From contig NZ_KB904333.1 in assembly GCF_000379965.1 (NCBI RefSeq), positions 1 through 64,000 of the forward strand: a stretch of 64,000 bases of DNA, given 5' to 3'. The stretch comes from Hoylesella nanceiensis DSM 19126 = JCM 15639 (GTDB lineage: Bacteria > Bacteroidota > Bacteroidia > Bacteroidales > Bacteroidaceae). Below are positions 37,132 through 45,960 of this stretch, piece after piece (positions within the stretch are counted from its first letter, which is position 1; every line of letters starts with the position of its first letter). The translations under genes and the position numbers were made by a program. The notes under the pieces are model-generated. The model saw only the letters and a list, made by a program, of their open reading frames with translations. It had not been told where the DNA came from and did no database searches.

Positions 37132-38192
37132 TTTACGTTAATTGTAATAATAACTTTAGGCTTTGAGGGGTCGTTTGTAATCATTAAAACCCTTGGTTTT
37201 GCCTTAACACTCTTCAATAGCTGTGCATCTGCGGTGATCTTCATTGTTGTTGCCTCGCCAGGTCTAAGCTTTGTCTTGCTCAAATCAACACGCAAACCAG
37301 CTGTAAACATTTGAATAGAACGTATGTCTAATACCGATTGACCAACATTCTTTATCTCAATCTCTCCTTTTTTCTTCTTTTTACCATCAAAAGAGCCAAG
37401 TTCTAACACTTCATTAGATAGCTCTAACTTCGCACTTTGTTGTAGTTCTGCCTCAGAAAGCTTATCAAACGAAGGCAAAAGCACTGCACTTACGCTAATT
37501 TCTTTATCACTTGACACCTTATCGCCTGCAAACATACCTAAGAATATCGATGTTTGTGTCAATCCAAAGGTATTTAACAGTTTTGAATCTAAGCTGATTG
37601 CAACCACTCCACTCTGTCCTGGTGCAAGCTTACTTGGTGATATATCGACCTTCAAATAATTGGGTAGATGCATCGCTATGGGCTGAATTGTCTTCTTTGT
37701 GTTATTCTTTATAAAGATTTTTTGCTGTGGATATTCGCCAGTCTGCACATCATCGAACTCTATATCGTTGCGATCTGCCTCTAAACTGCCAATCTTTGAA
37801 GCATAAGTTCCTTTGAAATCTTGTACCGAAGACACTACAACACCTTTATAAATAAGGAGTGCAGGACGTGGATCGGCATTGCTGTAAACAAGTAATTGCT
37901 TTGTGAAATGACCCAATTGAGCCGCATCGAAAGTGGCACGAATATGAGCTTTACCACCTTGTAGTATTGGTTGTTTGGGATAATCTACCTTTACACAGCC
38001 ACAACTTACCTCAACATTATTGATCACTAAGGGGTTGTTTCCCGTGTTAGTCACCTCATAATCGGCAACAACTGGTATTCTATAGCTTGTTTGTCCTATA
38101 TCTGTCACTTCATTAGCAATGGTTAACTCTTGTGCATTGGCCATCGTCATGCACGAGCAGAGCGCCACTGCCATCATCCACATTCTATTCAT
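37128..38192 (-). CDS. DUF1573 domain protein, exported
   Basis: A periplasmic or envelope protein of 354 residues with a signal peptide (WMMAVALCSCMTMANAQ). It carries at least two immunoglobulin-like DUF1573 modules. The first has YEVTNTGNNPLVINNVEVSCGCVKVDYPK with the conserved CGC. The second, without the Cys motif, has IEIKNVGQSVLDIRSI. DUF1573 is common in Bacteroidota but its role is not known. The stop overlaps the ispH start by four bases, and the alpha-2-macroglobulin gene lies 72 bases upstream in the same direction. Confidence 0.88.
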   Translation of the reverse strand: MNRMWMMAVALCSCMTMANAQELTIANEVTDIGQTSYRIPVVADYEVTNTGNNPLVINNVEVSCGCVKVDYPKQPILQGGKAHIRATFDAAQLGHFTKQLLVYSNADPRPALLIYKGVVVSSVQDFKGTYASKIGSLEADRNDIEFDDVQTGEYPQQKIFIKNNTKKTIQPIAMHLPNYLKVDISPSKLAPGQSGVVAISLDSKLLNTFGLTQTSIFLGMFAGDKVSSDKEISVSAVLLPSFDKLSEAELQQSAKLELSNEVLELGSFDGKKKKKGEIEIKNVGQSVLDIRSIQMFTAGLRVDLSKTKLRPGEATTMKITADAQLLKSVKAKPRVLMITNDPSKPKVIITINVK

Positions 38193-38264
38193 TTATGTTC
38201 TATTTTATTATTTTCTATGTTTATAAATATCGTTTTATCTTACCTACTAAAAGGTCTTTTCAAG

Positions 38265-41200
38265 TTAGTTGGCTACCACCTTAAACACCTTTGCGGCATC
38301 TCTTGCAATAAATTCAGGTGCATATAAACATTGAACAACACATGTTCCGCTTTGGAAAGTACCTTCTTTATCAACGTAATATGTTGCAGTTAACTCGTGA
38401 GTTCCTTTTCTTAAGCGATCGAAGAAATAATGAGTTGCATTGTCTTTCATCGAACAATAAGCTCCTTGTTGATAACCACTTAGCTGCAAAGTAGGCTCTA
38501 AACAAGCTGCACGTTTATCACTTACTTCTACAAAGTTATAATCTTTATCGGCATTAATGGTTATCTTTATCGTTATTTTATCACCTTTTTTGAAAGAAAC
38601 ATTGTTTGCTTCTTTGCCATTAAAGAATATATCTCGGCGGATAGATAAGTCCGAAGTTGCAGCAGATACGTCTGTTATTTTCTGCTCAAACTGCGCATAA
38701 ACGGCTCCCCAAGAAGTGGTATTATCGTTCTTTTCGATTGTTACCACAGGTGGATTGTTCACCAATTGAGATACTTTTACATATCCTAAGCCTGCAGAAG
38801 CTTTTGCTGTTTCAACCTTGTTATTATTGATTTTGATAACAGGAGCTTGTGTTAAGTTATCTAACTGCATTTTACCAACAAGCACATACGCCACATCCAC
38901 TGCGTTTAAAGCACTTTGTTTGCGCAAACTTCTATAAGTTTGAACCAGCCATTGTTGCATTTGAGCAATGGTCTGCTCATCTTCTTGCGCCATTGTTTGA
39001 AGCAATTCGATAGCTGCAACCTGTGTAGGAACACGTCCATCGAGCCAAGAATAAGGTGCTTTATAAGTATTAAAGAAGCGTCCTTTCTCTTCATTATACA
39101 CCGAATACTCTTTTATACTATTAAGAAGTTCCTTCGCTTTGGTTAGATATTGAGCATTGTTAGCACGTCTTTTATAAAGCGCATAAGCCACCTTTGCCTT
39201 GCCATATATTGTTAGTTCCTTGCTTCGAGGCAATATTTTGGTAAACAAATAATCATCACTTACAACCTTAGACGATTGTTTTTGACTATCACCCAATGCA
39301 TGAACATATAGATAATGCGCTATTGTTTCATGCAAATAGTAGGTATTATACTTACCAACAACACTATTTTCAAGCTCTTCAAGCTCTTTAAGTCTATTTG
39401 TTAAGTCTCTTTCGATATATCTTAAACCCTTATCAAATACTATTTTGAGGTCATTATCGATAAGATTACGCTGATTTAAGCGTCCTAATAGTTCAGAAAC
39501 AACCATTGTTACATATCCATTTGACCTCATATCGGGATACCAAGCGAATCCTCCTTGAAACGTTTGAAGGTCTTTTAGCGCATCAGTTTGCTTTTTTAAG
39601 CGATAGTCTATCTGTGATTCATCAAAGTAATTGATGAGCTGTTGTCTTTGCATTGTTTCCTTATCCGCCTCTAATACCCATGGAGTTTCGGCAAGAACAA
39701 GGCTCTTTAGCTCTGCATTTTGTTCAAGAGCACTGGTTAAAGGCGATTCTTTTGTTGGATTATTGCGCCATATTTCCAACACATTTTTAATGTTTGGAGA
39801 AGCATTTAGAATAGCTCTTGCGGTGATATTAGCATACAATGCCGCAACAATATCAATAGCATTTTTATCTTTGGGCTCTGCTATTGAAGGCAAAGAAAGT
39901 ATAGATAACCATGCAGGATTTTGTGTATATTCAATCGTTAGTTGCTTCTTTTGAGCGTCAGATGCAAACAATGAGGCAGTATTGATCGTCTTTGTCTGTG
40001 GCTTAGTCAATGTAAATGTGGTGCTATTAGTTACCCATTCAGAATCAGAAAGAACGGGAACGTAGTGTTGTTCACCATCACTAAAGCCCTTACCCGATGC
40101 TACACAGCGGATAATTACTAACGAAGGCCATTTCGAAGTGTCGAAATTAAAGTCTAAACCTTGTGCTGATTGGGCTCCAAGAGCATATTTCTTATTTTGC
40201 GAATAGAGCACCTTTTGAGTCTCAGGGTCTATCACTTCGAGTGTAGCCACACCCTTAATAGCCTTCAAAGACAAGTTCGATAGTTGCGAACTAAGCACAC
40301 CCTTGTCTCCAATTCGCAAGAAACGAGGCATATTAGGCTGCATCATTACGGTCTTTTGAGCCACTGCTTCGTCGGTCAAGAAACCATAATTCATATCTTT
40401 ATCGTGTGCAAAAGCCATGAACTTCCATGTTGTTACGCTTTCAGGAAGAGTGAAAGTGAAACTTGCTTCGCCTTCTTCATTAGTCTGAATGTTAGGATAG
40501 AAGAAGGCTGTTTCAGCAAAATTGCGACGTGTTTCAAGTGCATTATTCATCGCATTTGCCTCCTTGTTGTTACCAACCTTATTGTTATTGGCATCTGAAG
40601 TGGCATTATCTTCTTCCGAAGCACTATTTTTATTCACCTGAATTCCTGCAACAGAGCCTTCTAATACAACAGCCATCATCTCTGGTCTAGCCATATCTTT
40701 AGCACTCATAACACGTGTTGCACCTGGCATTATTTCCTTTGTTTCTTCGTAATAAAGTTTATAGCGACCTCTAATCTTTACGTTGCTATAACCTGAAACA
40801 GCAACTTCTCTATCTACATTAAATGTAGTAAAGACTAAATCAGGTGCACTTAAAGGTTTTAAAGGCTGCTCTCCATATAACGTACTACTATTATAAGTTG
40901 TTCCAAACCAAGACATAAAAGGAAGCGTATAGCCCAATCCTGGATTGAAATAGAATTGATGTCCTACGATTTGATCAAGCGATTTATCGTACATACTTGC
41001 AAGAATTTGAGCTCTTGCAATCTTCTTTTTATCTTTCGAAACAGTTAAAGTCCATTCTTCTTTCTGCCCAGGTGTAAGTCTATTTCTAAACGTTTTCCAT
41101 GCAACATCTAACTTTTTATCAGGCAATGGACGCACTATTGAAGCCGAATGAGTGTAACATACATCGTTTTTAACCCACGCATAAGTAATAAGAATACCAT

Positions 41201-43850
41201 TTTTATATTCTGGTTTATAGTTTACAACATGAGTAAATACCTCATTTTTAATATCAAAAGCACCCTGTTCCATAACACTATCGTTTGTTGCTATGGTATA
41301 AACAATGTGTTGTTGTGGTGCAGATGTACCTATTTGAATTCGTGCTTGCTGATGATCTGCATCGAAAATGAAATCTCTTTGGTTGAACCAATCTAAGGTA
41401 TCAACAGGCACTTTGGTAGCATTTACATCATAAACCAAGAACGATTCTCTGATAGTATCATTGCCACAGATAGCCACAAGTTGCTGTCTTCCTGTTGAAA
41501 GAGCCGATAAAGAGAAAGCAATAGCCTTGTTTACGGCACATGTTTGCCATGCTTTTCCAGCTCCAAGTTGCACTTTTGCCACGCCATCAATAGCCTTTCC
41601 TGCATTATTTTGATAGTTTAAAGTGAGCAAAAGAGAATCTTTTTTCTCTATTTTCTCTGGAACTGTGGTATAAAATACCGTTGGATGCTCGCTCAAAGGA
41701 ACAGAAAAAGATCCTTCTTGCGTTTCTCCTGCCAAGCTAGTAACCTGAGTTTCGATGTCGAATGAATAATAACGAGATTCTTTTTCACGCTTCTTTAAAG
41801 GTAAAAGGAGGTGCACAGGAATAGTGAACTCACCATTTTCGTTCGTTTGTATGGTATCTTTTGCCACCACAGAGGTTTGTGCTGACCACATAGTAGACCA
41901 GCCAAAGAAACGTGGACGACGTTTGATTGTGTAGCGAACTTGTGCTTTTTGCAGAGCAACGCCTGCAAAACTCATTGCTTTTCCATGCACTTTTATGGTA
42001 TCACCTTCTACATATTTCTGTGTAATCTCATCAAAATGAAGTGTAAAAGTAGGACGTTTATATTCACTCACTTGTACACTTTGGTAGCCCTCATTTGCCT
42101 TAATGAAGAATGTTCCGTTTAAAGTTACAGTAGGAATAGTAAAGGTTGTAGAGGCATCTCCATATTCATTTGTCACCAATTGCTTTTCTTCAATCTTCTT
42201 TCCACTTGTGTTCCAAAGTGAAATGGTAATTTTCTCTTTGGGTAATACTTCTATATTTTCATCCTTTATGTTGAGATATGCCAACACAGAAACATTCAAA
42301 GTTTGCCCTGGTCGATACACACTTCGATCGGTAAAGATAGCATATTCAGCCTTTGTTCTACCTTTATTGCCTATCGTTGTATTGCCAGAAGAACCAAATA
42401 CTGTGCAAGATTTATCTGTAGGAGTGGTGATATAGTATGTATATACACCGTCTTTATTATCTTGAATAATCACTTCCCCTTTGTTGTCGCAAGTATATTC
42501 TTTAATAATATCCGCATTCTCGTTATACTTTTGAATTCTAACTCTAACATTTGCTCCTGATATTGGCTCGCCACTTGTAGCATTTAGCACCACAAGACGT
42601 CTTCTAAATCTATCCAACTCTTGTTGAAGTAGATAAATATCGCTTACATATAACAAAGCTCTTTCAGTTGAAACTCCTTTTACTTCGGTAGAATATTCCA
42701 CCAAATACACACCTGGTTCTAATCCAGAAACACTGAAAGTGTCTCGAATAACCTTGTAGTCAGGTAGTCCTATATATCTCTTTGTTTCGCTATAACATGG
42801 TGTTTTTTCAGTAAGAGCCTTTATTTTAGCATATTCTTTATCTACTGTTGGATCCAATTCATTATCTCCTTTCAAACTCGTGCGCCATACTTTCATAGTG
42901 AGAGAAGGAATGTTGCAAAGCGATAGAACAGGAAATGTGAGCGGAGTGTTAGCTCGAAGCACCTCTTTTCCTATCGAAACTTGGAACGAAGGTAATGTCA
43001 ATTCTTTACGATAGTTGCGCAAAGTATTCATATTTCGCCAGCCTCCCCAACGAGAAAGAGCATAATCAATATACTGAATTTTATCTTCTACCTCTACATC
43101 TTCAAGGTTTTGGATATATTGATAGCGTGTTATTGCCAACTCACCAGCCTCTAAAAGGTCTTTATATTCGTTTATGAGCGAGTCGATTCGTTGCAAATGC
43201 TTCGACTTTTTTGAATTAACTTCTTTACTATTAGGAGTATTTTCAAGCAATAAAGCTGCGCTAATGCAAGCTGCAGGACGATTATTATGAGTTGAATAGT
43301 ATTTGTGTAAGAGGCTAAAATTGCGGGTATCGATTGCAACAGCATGCAACAAGTCGTTATTAAAGATACCACTATCAATGCCTTTACTTGCCAATGGCTG
43401 ATAATCGTCTGCCGAGTTCTTTGCCAAAAGTTCGGGATTTGCCACAGCAAGACGTTGATATTTCAAAACAGAGTCGTTGCGATGGTCACCTAACTTGTAA
43501 TAATTTCGATAGAACTTTGATAACACAACGCAATAAACAGCATGCAAAGCAGGATTTGATTTCTCTACCTTTTGCATTTGAGCGGTTAGGTTTTTGATAT
43601 CTCCAACAATCGAATCTGGATCTATTTCATATCTAACTCTTACTCTATCTACCTCGGCTTTAAGCAGTTGTCCATATTTTTTCTCAGCTGTTGCCTTAGT
43701 TATAATCTCATTAAGTAGACGTATTTGGGTTCTTGGTTGATCTCTATACTCGGCAGTTTGCACCTTTTTCCAAAGCGAAGTGTAGGTTTGTGCGCCACAA
43801 AAAACAGGCACCAAAAGCATCAAACTCAATAAATGTAATATCTTTTTCAT
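38265..43850 (-). CDS. Alpha-2-macroglobulin family protein (1861 residues), without thioester
   Basis: A very large exported protein with signal peptide (ILHLLSLMLLVPVFCGAQ). After an N-terminal region of about 300 helical residues come beta-sandwich MG domains, the MG2 signature DRSVYRPGQTLNVSV near residue 510, an A2M domain around 1115-1150 (FTLPESVTTWKFMAFAHD), and an alpha/alpha toroid (about 1300-1700). The thioester motif CxEQ is missing at the expected place, where the sequence reads NPAWLSILSLP. Near residues 1062-1073 lies VLEGSVAGIQVN, resembling the plug of SusC-type receptors. Family members act as envelope protease traps or colonisation factors; here a thioester-independent role must apply. 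ispH and DUF1573 lie downstream. Confidence 0.9.
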   Translation of the reverse strand: MKKILHLLSLMLLVPVFCGAQTYTSLWKKVQTAEYRDQPRTQIRLLNEIITKATAEKKYGQLLKAEVDRVRVRYEIDPDSIVGDIKNLTAQMQKVEKSNPALHAVYCVVLSKFYRNYYKLGDHRNDSVLKYQRLAVANPELLAKNSADDYQPLASKGIDSGIFNNDLLHAVAIDTRNFSLLHKYYSTHNNRPAACISAALLLENTPNSKEVNSKKSKHLQRIDSLINEYKDLLEAGELAITRYQYIQNLEDVEVEDKIQYIDYALSRWGGWRNMNTLRNYRKELTLPSFQVSIGKEVLRANTPLTFPVLSLCNIPSLTMKVWRTSLKGDNELDPTVDKEYAKIKALTEKTPCYSETKRYIGLPDYKVIRDTFSVSGLEPGVYLVEYSTEVKGVSTERALLYVSDIYLLQQELDRFRRRLVVLNATSGEPISGANVRVRIQKYNENADIIKEYTCDNKGEVIIQDNKDGVYTYYITTPTDKSCTVFGSSGNTTIGNKGRTKAEYAIFTDRSVYRPGQTLNVSVLAYLNIKDENIEVLPKEKITISLWNTSGKKIEEKQLVTNEYGDASTTFTIPTVTLNGTFFIKANEGYQSVQVSEYKRPTFTLHFDEITQKYVEGDTIKVHGKAMSFAGVALQKAQVRYTIKRRPRFFGWSTMWSAQTSVVAKDTIQTNENGEFTIPVHLLLPLKKREKESRYYSFDIETQVTSLAGETQEGSFSVPLSEHPTVFYTTVPEKIEKKDSLLLTLNYQNNAGKAIDGVAKVQLGAGKAWQTCAVNKAIAFSLSALSTGRQQLVAICGNDTIRESFLVYDVNATKVPVDTLDWFNQRDFIFDADHQQARIQIGTSAPQQHIVYTIATNDSVMEQGAFDIKNEVFTHVVNYKPEYKNGILITYAWVKNDVCYTHSASIVRPLPDKKLDVAWKTFRNRLTPGQKEEWTLTVSKDKKKIARAQILASMYDKSLDQIVGHQFYFNPGLGYTLPFMSWFGTTYNSSTLYGEQPLKPLSAPDLVFTTFNVDREVAVSGYSNVKIRGRYKLYYEETKEIMPGATRVMSAKDMARPEMMAVVLEGSVAGIQVNKNSASEEDNATSDANNNKVGNNKEANAMNNALETRRNFAETAFFYPNIQTNEEGEASFTFTLPESVTTWKFMAFAHDKDMNYGFLTDEAVAQKTVMMQPNMPRFLRIGDKGVLSSQLSNLSLKAIKGVATLEVIDPETQKVLYSQNKKYALGAQSAQGLDFNFDTSKWPSLVIIRCVASGKGFSDGEQHYVPVLSDSEWVTNSTTFTLTKPQTKTINTASLFASDAQKKQLTIEYTQNPAWLSILSLPSIAEPKDKNAIDIVAALYANITARAILNASPNIKNVLEIWRNNPTKESPLTSALEQNAELKSLVLAETPWVLEADKETMQRQQLINYFDESQIDYRLKKQTDALKDLQTFQGGFAWYPDMRSNGYVTMVVSELLGRLNQRNLIDNDLKIVFDKGLRYIERDLTNRLKELEELENSVVGKYNTYYLHETIAHYLYVHALGDSQKQSSKVVSDDYLFTKILPRSKELTIYGKAKVAYALYKRRANNAQYLTKAKELLNSIKEYSVYNEEKGRFFNTYKAPYSWLDGRVPTQVAAIELLQTMAQEDEQTIAQMQQWLVQTYRSLRKQSALNAVDVAYVLVGKMQLDNLTQAPVIKINNNKVETAKASAGLGYVKVSQLVNNPPVVTIEKNDNTTSWGAVYAQFEQKITDVSAATSDLSIRRDIFFNGKEANNVSFKKGDKITIKITINADKDYNFVEVSDKRAACLEPTLQLSGYQQGAYCSMKDNATHYFFDRLRKGTHELTATYYVDKEGTFQSGTCVVQCLYAPEFIARDAAKVFKVVAN

Positions 43851-44037
43851 ATTCTCTACTGTTTTAAAACCTAAATATTTTAGAGCAGAATGTTGCTTTT
43901 TGCGATACTCTCAATATTCCCTTTACAACGGATTTAGGCATCGTTTATAATTGGATATAGCTCATTTTTAATCTCATTTTATATGGGTTGTTCATTAAGT
44001 CACTCTCTTTTTAGACAGTCTTCTACCCCACCTTATG

Positions 44038-44045
44038 CAAAGATA
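44038..44045 (-). promoter_or_regulatory. Predicted -7 element for the alpha-2-macroglobulin gene
   Basis: The minus strand reads TATCTTTG, about 188 bases upstream of the ATG, which would leave a long untranslated leader. No -33 box is clear. Confidence 0.45.
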
Positions 44046-44129
44046 ATTATTAATTTGCAGTTTTTAGGCTTGATAATCTTATTTAACGCAGTGAAAGAAT
44101 ACATTTTAATGCGATTTTGATTAAAAAAT

Positions 44130-44210
44130 AAAAGCAATGCTTTTACATCGTAAAGTCAATGCTTTTAGAAGGCAATATCAATGCTTTTGCAATGCAATAT
44201 GAATGCTTTT
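44130..44210. repeat. 81-bp four-site element, copy 5 (clearest directional copy)
   Basis: Sites start at 44130 (AAAAGCAATGCTTTT), 44152 (AAAGTCAATGCTTTT), 44174 (AATATCAATGCTTTT) and 44196 (AATATGAATGCTTTT). All four share AATGCTTTT at the right edge, a direct repeat of exactly 22 bp. It lies in a 515-base gap between the divergent alpha-2-macroglobulin and FMN/4Fe-4S genes, 81 bases before the latter's -7 box. The rest of the gap holds only the two promoters. Confidence 0.95.
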
Positions 44211-44290
44211 AGCCACCAACTATAAAGAGAGGCTATTGCAAGAGCTTCAAAAAAGGAAATAAGTGCTTAAGTTTTCTCGTTTTTTTATCG

Positions 44291-44298
44291 TACCTTTG
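44291..44298 (+). promoter_or_regulatory. Predicted -7 element for the FMN/4Fe-4S gene
   Basis: TACCTTTG, a perfect -7 box, 68 bases before the ATG at 44366. The -33 region reads TTAAG. Confidence 0.6.
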
Positions 44299-44365
44299 TC
44301 GCCCATTCTATATTTTGATTTATAGAATTAACAGCGAACGAGATTACAAACTGGAAGTAAAAAGA

Positions 44366-45475
44366 ATGAAAAAAGATAATATACAACGATTATTAGCTCT
44401 CTTAACATGCTGCTTAGTGATGATGGTTGTGGCCGTAAATCGTGACGGAACGGTGCTAGGACACAAGATAAAAAAAGACACCGACACGGTTGCTGTGACT
44501 AAAAAGGTGATGATTGACCGAACAACGGAAGACGGAACACGAATTATTAACACAACTACTTTGGGAAAAGGCATCACTGGTTATGCTGGAGAAGTGCCCT
44601 TAGAGGTGTATATTAAAGACAATAAGATTACTAAAATTGTTGCACTTCCTAACAAAGAGACTCCCGACTTCTTCGAAGAAGCATCGGCTTTGTTTACTAA
44701 GTGGCAAGAGCTTGAAACCGAAAAAGCTGTAACTGCAAAGGTAGATGCCGTTAGTGGAGCTACATTTTCATCGAAAGCCATTATCGCTAATGTGCGTGCT
44801 GCAGCTCAATATGCAGTTCAAACAAAGCAAGAGCAACCTAATAACAACACTTTTGAATGGACTTGGCAATATATTGCGGGCCTAATTGTGGTACTTATGG
44901 GAGCCATTATTCCACTATTCTACAAGAACAAGTGGATGAGAAGAATTCAGTTTGTATTGAATATTGTAGTTCTTGGCTTATGGTGCGGTACGTTTATATC
45001 TTATTCTTTAATAGTTAGTTTCTTGTCGCATGGCACCAATTGGGCAATAAGTGCAGTGCCTTTAATTATGCTTATCACAGCTTTCATCTACCCTTTGTTC
45101 GGCAAAAAGAACTATTATTGTAACAATATATGTCCTTATGGCTCCATTCAAGAGCTTGCAAGCAGTGCAACTAAAAAGAAATGGAAGATGTCTAAGGAGA
45201 CAACTAAACGCTTAGAGCTATTCAGAGAGATTCTTTGGACGATACTAATGATGCTGATGTTGGTTGGAACTGCATTCCAATGGATGGACTATGAGGTATT
45301 TTCGGCCTTCTTAATCACCACTGCTTCGTGGGTAGTTCTTGCCATTGCGATTGTTTTTCTACTTCTCTCTTTCTTTGTTCCACGCCCCTATTGTAGGTTT
45401 GTTTGCCCCACTGGAACATTGTTTAAGATTGCTCAAAGCGGAAAAGTATTTAAAATTCCAAGTAAAAAGAAATAA
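44366..45475 (+). CDS. FMN-binding and 4Fe-4S membrane protein (NosR/NirI-like)
   Basis: An electron-transfer membrane protein of 369 residues. One N-terminal helix is followed by a periplasmic FMN-binding domain (about 60-155). The motif DAVSGATFSSKA resembles the D-x-VSGAT site where FMN is attached covalently to Thr. Then several membrane helices, with two CxxxCP motifs (CNNICPYGSIQEL and CRFVCPTGTLFKI) like those of NosR, NirI and RnfC-type polyferredoxin proteins. Electron donor and acceptor are unknown. An in-frame TTG at 44315 would add 17 residues; the ATG has a typical A-rich leader. The stop lies inside the terminator shared with folK. Confidence 0.85.
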   Translation: MKKDNIQRLLALLTCCLVMMVVAVNRDGTVLGHKIKKDTDTVAVTKKVMIDRTTEDGTRIINTTTLGKGITGYAGEVPLEVYIKDNKITKIVALPNKETPDFFEEASALFTKWQELETEKAVTAKVDAVSGATFSSKAIIANVRAAAQYAVQTKQEQPNNNTFEWTWQYIAGLIVVLMGAIIPLFYKNKWMRRIQFVLNIVVLGLWCGTFISYSLIVSFLSHGTNWAISAVPLIMLITAFIYPLFGKKNYYCNNICPYGSIQELASSATKKKWKMSKETTKRLELFREILWTILMMLMLVGTAFQWMDYEVFSAFLITTASWVVLAIAIVFLLLSFFVPRPYCRFVCPTGTLFKIAQSGKVFKIPSKKK

Positions 45476-45507
45476 AAAAAGAAGCTCAACTACTGAGCTT
45501 CTTTTTT
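45474..45507. terminator. Bidirectional terminator overlapping the ends of two genes
   Basis: GAAGCTCA (45481-45488) and TGAGCTTC (45494-45501) flanked by seven A and six T. The hairpin begins at the last base pair of the plus-strand stop codon and covers the last six codons of folK on the other strand. Confidence 0.9.
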
Positions 45508-45960
45508 GTTATAAGGTATCTCTTGTCCTATAATTCGTTCTAAAGTGCTTTTTGAAAGTATATCACATAAAGGCTGATAAACAAATGGTCGCTTGGCAAT
45601 ATGAGGATGTGGAATGACCAATTGCGAATGATTGAGATGCAAATCGTCGTAAAGCAAGATGTCGATATCTATCACTCTGTCTTCATATTCACCATTCTTT
45701 GTTTTATGTGTTCTACCTAATTGTTTTTCAATGGTCTGTGTTTTCTGAAGCACTTCTAATGGGGTTAAAGTAGTTTGGCATGCAACTGCCCCATTAATGA
45801 AGAGGTTTTCTGAGCTAAAACCCCATGGTTCGGTTTCGTAAAGAGCAGACTGGAGCACTATATCTCCAACCTGCTCTGCTATAAGTTCAATGGCTTTCTC
45901 TATCATTTCGTGTCTTGCACCAATGTTAGAGCCAAGCCCTAAATATACAATATGTGGCAT
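45490..45960 (-). CDS. folK: 2-amino-4-hydroxy-6-hydroxymethyl-dihydropteridine diphosphokinase
   Basis: Adds a pyrophosphate from ATP to hydroxymethyl-dihydropterin in folate synthesis. Signatures: YLGLGSNIGARHEMIEKAIELI at the start, LYETEPWGF, and the Mg-binding RVIDIDILLYDD followed by IPHPHIAKRPFVYQPLCDI. Length 156 is typical. It is the last gene of the ftsX operon, overlapping queA by one base. Its final residues are encoded within the shared terminator. Confidence 0.96.
   Translation of the reverse strand: MPHIVYLGLGSNIGARHEMIEKAIELIAEQVGDIVLQSALYETEPWGFSSENLFINGAVACQTTLTPLEVLQKTQTIEKQLGRTHKTKNGEYEDRVIDIDILLYDDLHLNHSQLVIPHPHIAKRPFVYQPLCDILSKSTLERIIGQEIPYNKKEAQ

Noticed and set aside
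38265-43850. Thioester-type alpha-2-macroglobulin
   Set aside because: No CxEQ motif is found; the corresponding region lacks Cys, Glu and Gln in the required order.
44130-44210. The four-site arrays as small CRISPRs
   Set aside because: Repeats are only 15 bp with 7-bp spacers, the number is always four, the elements recur at many places, and no cas genes are present.
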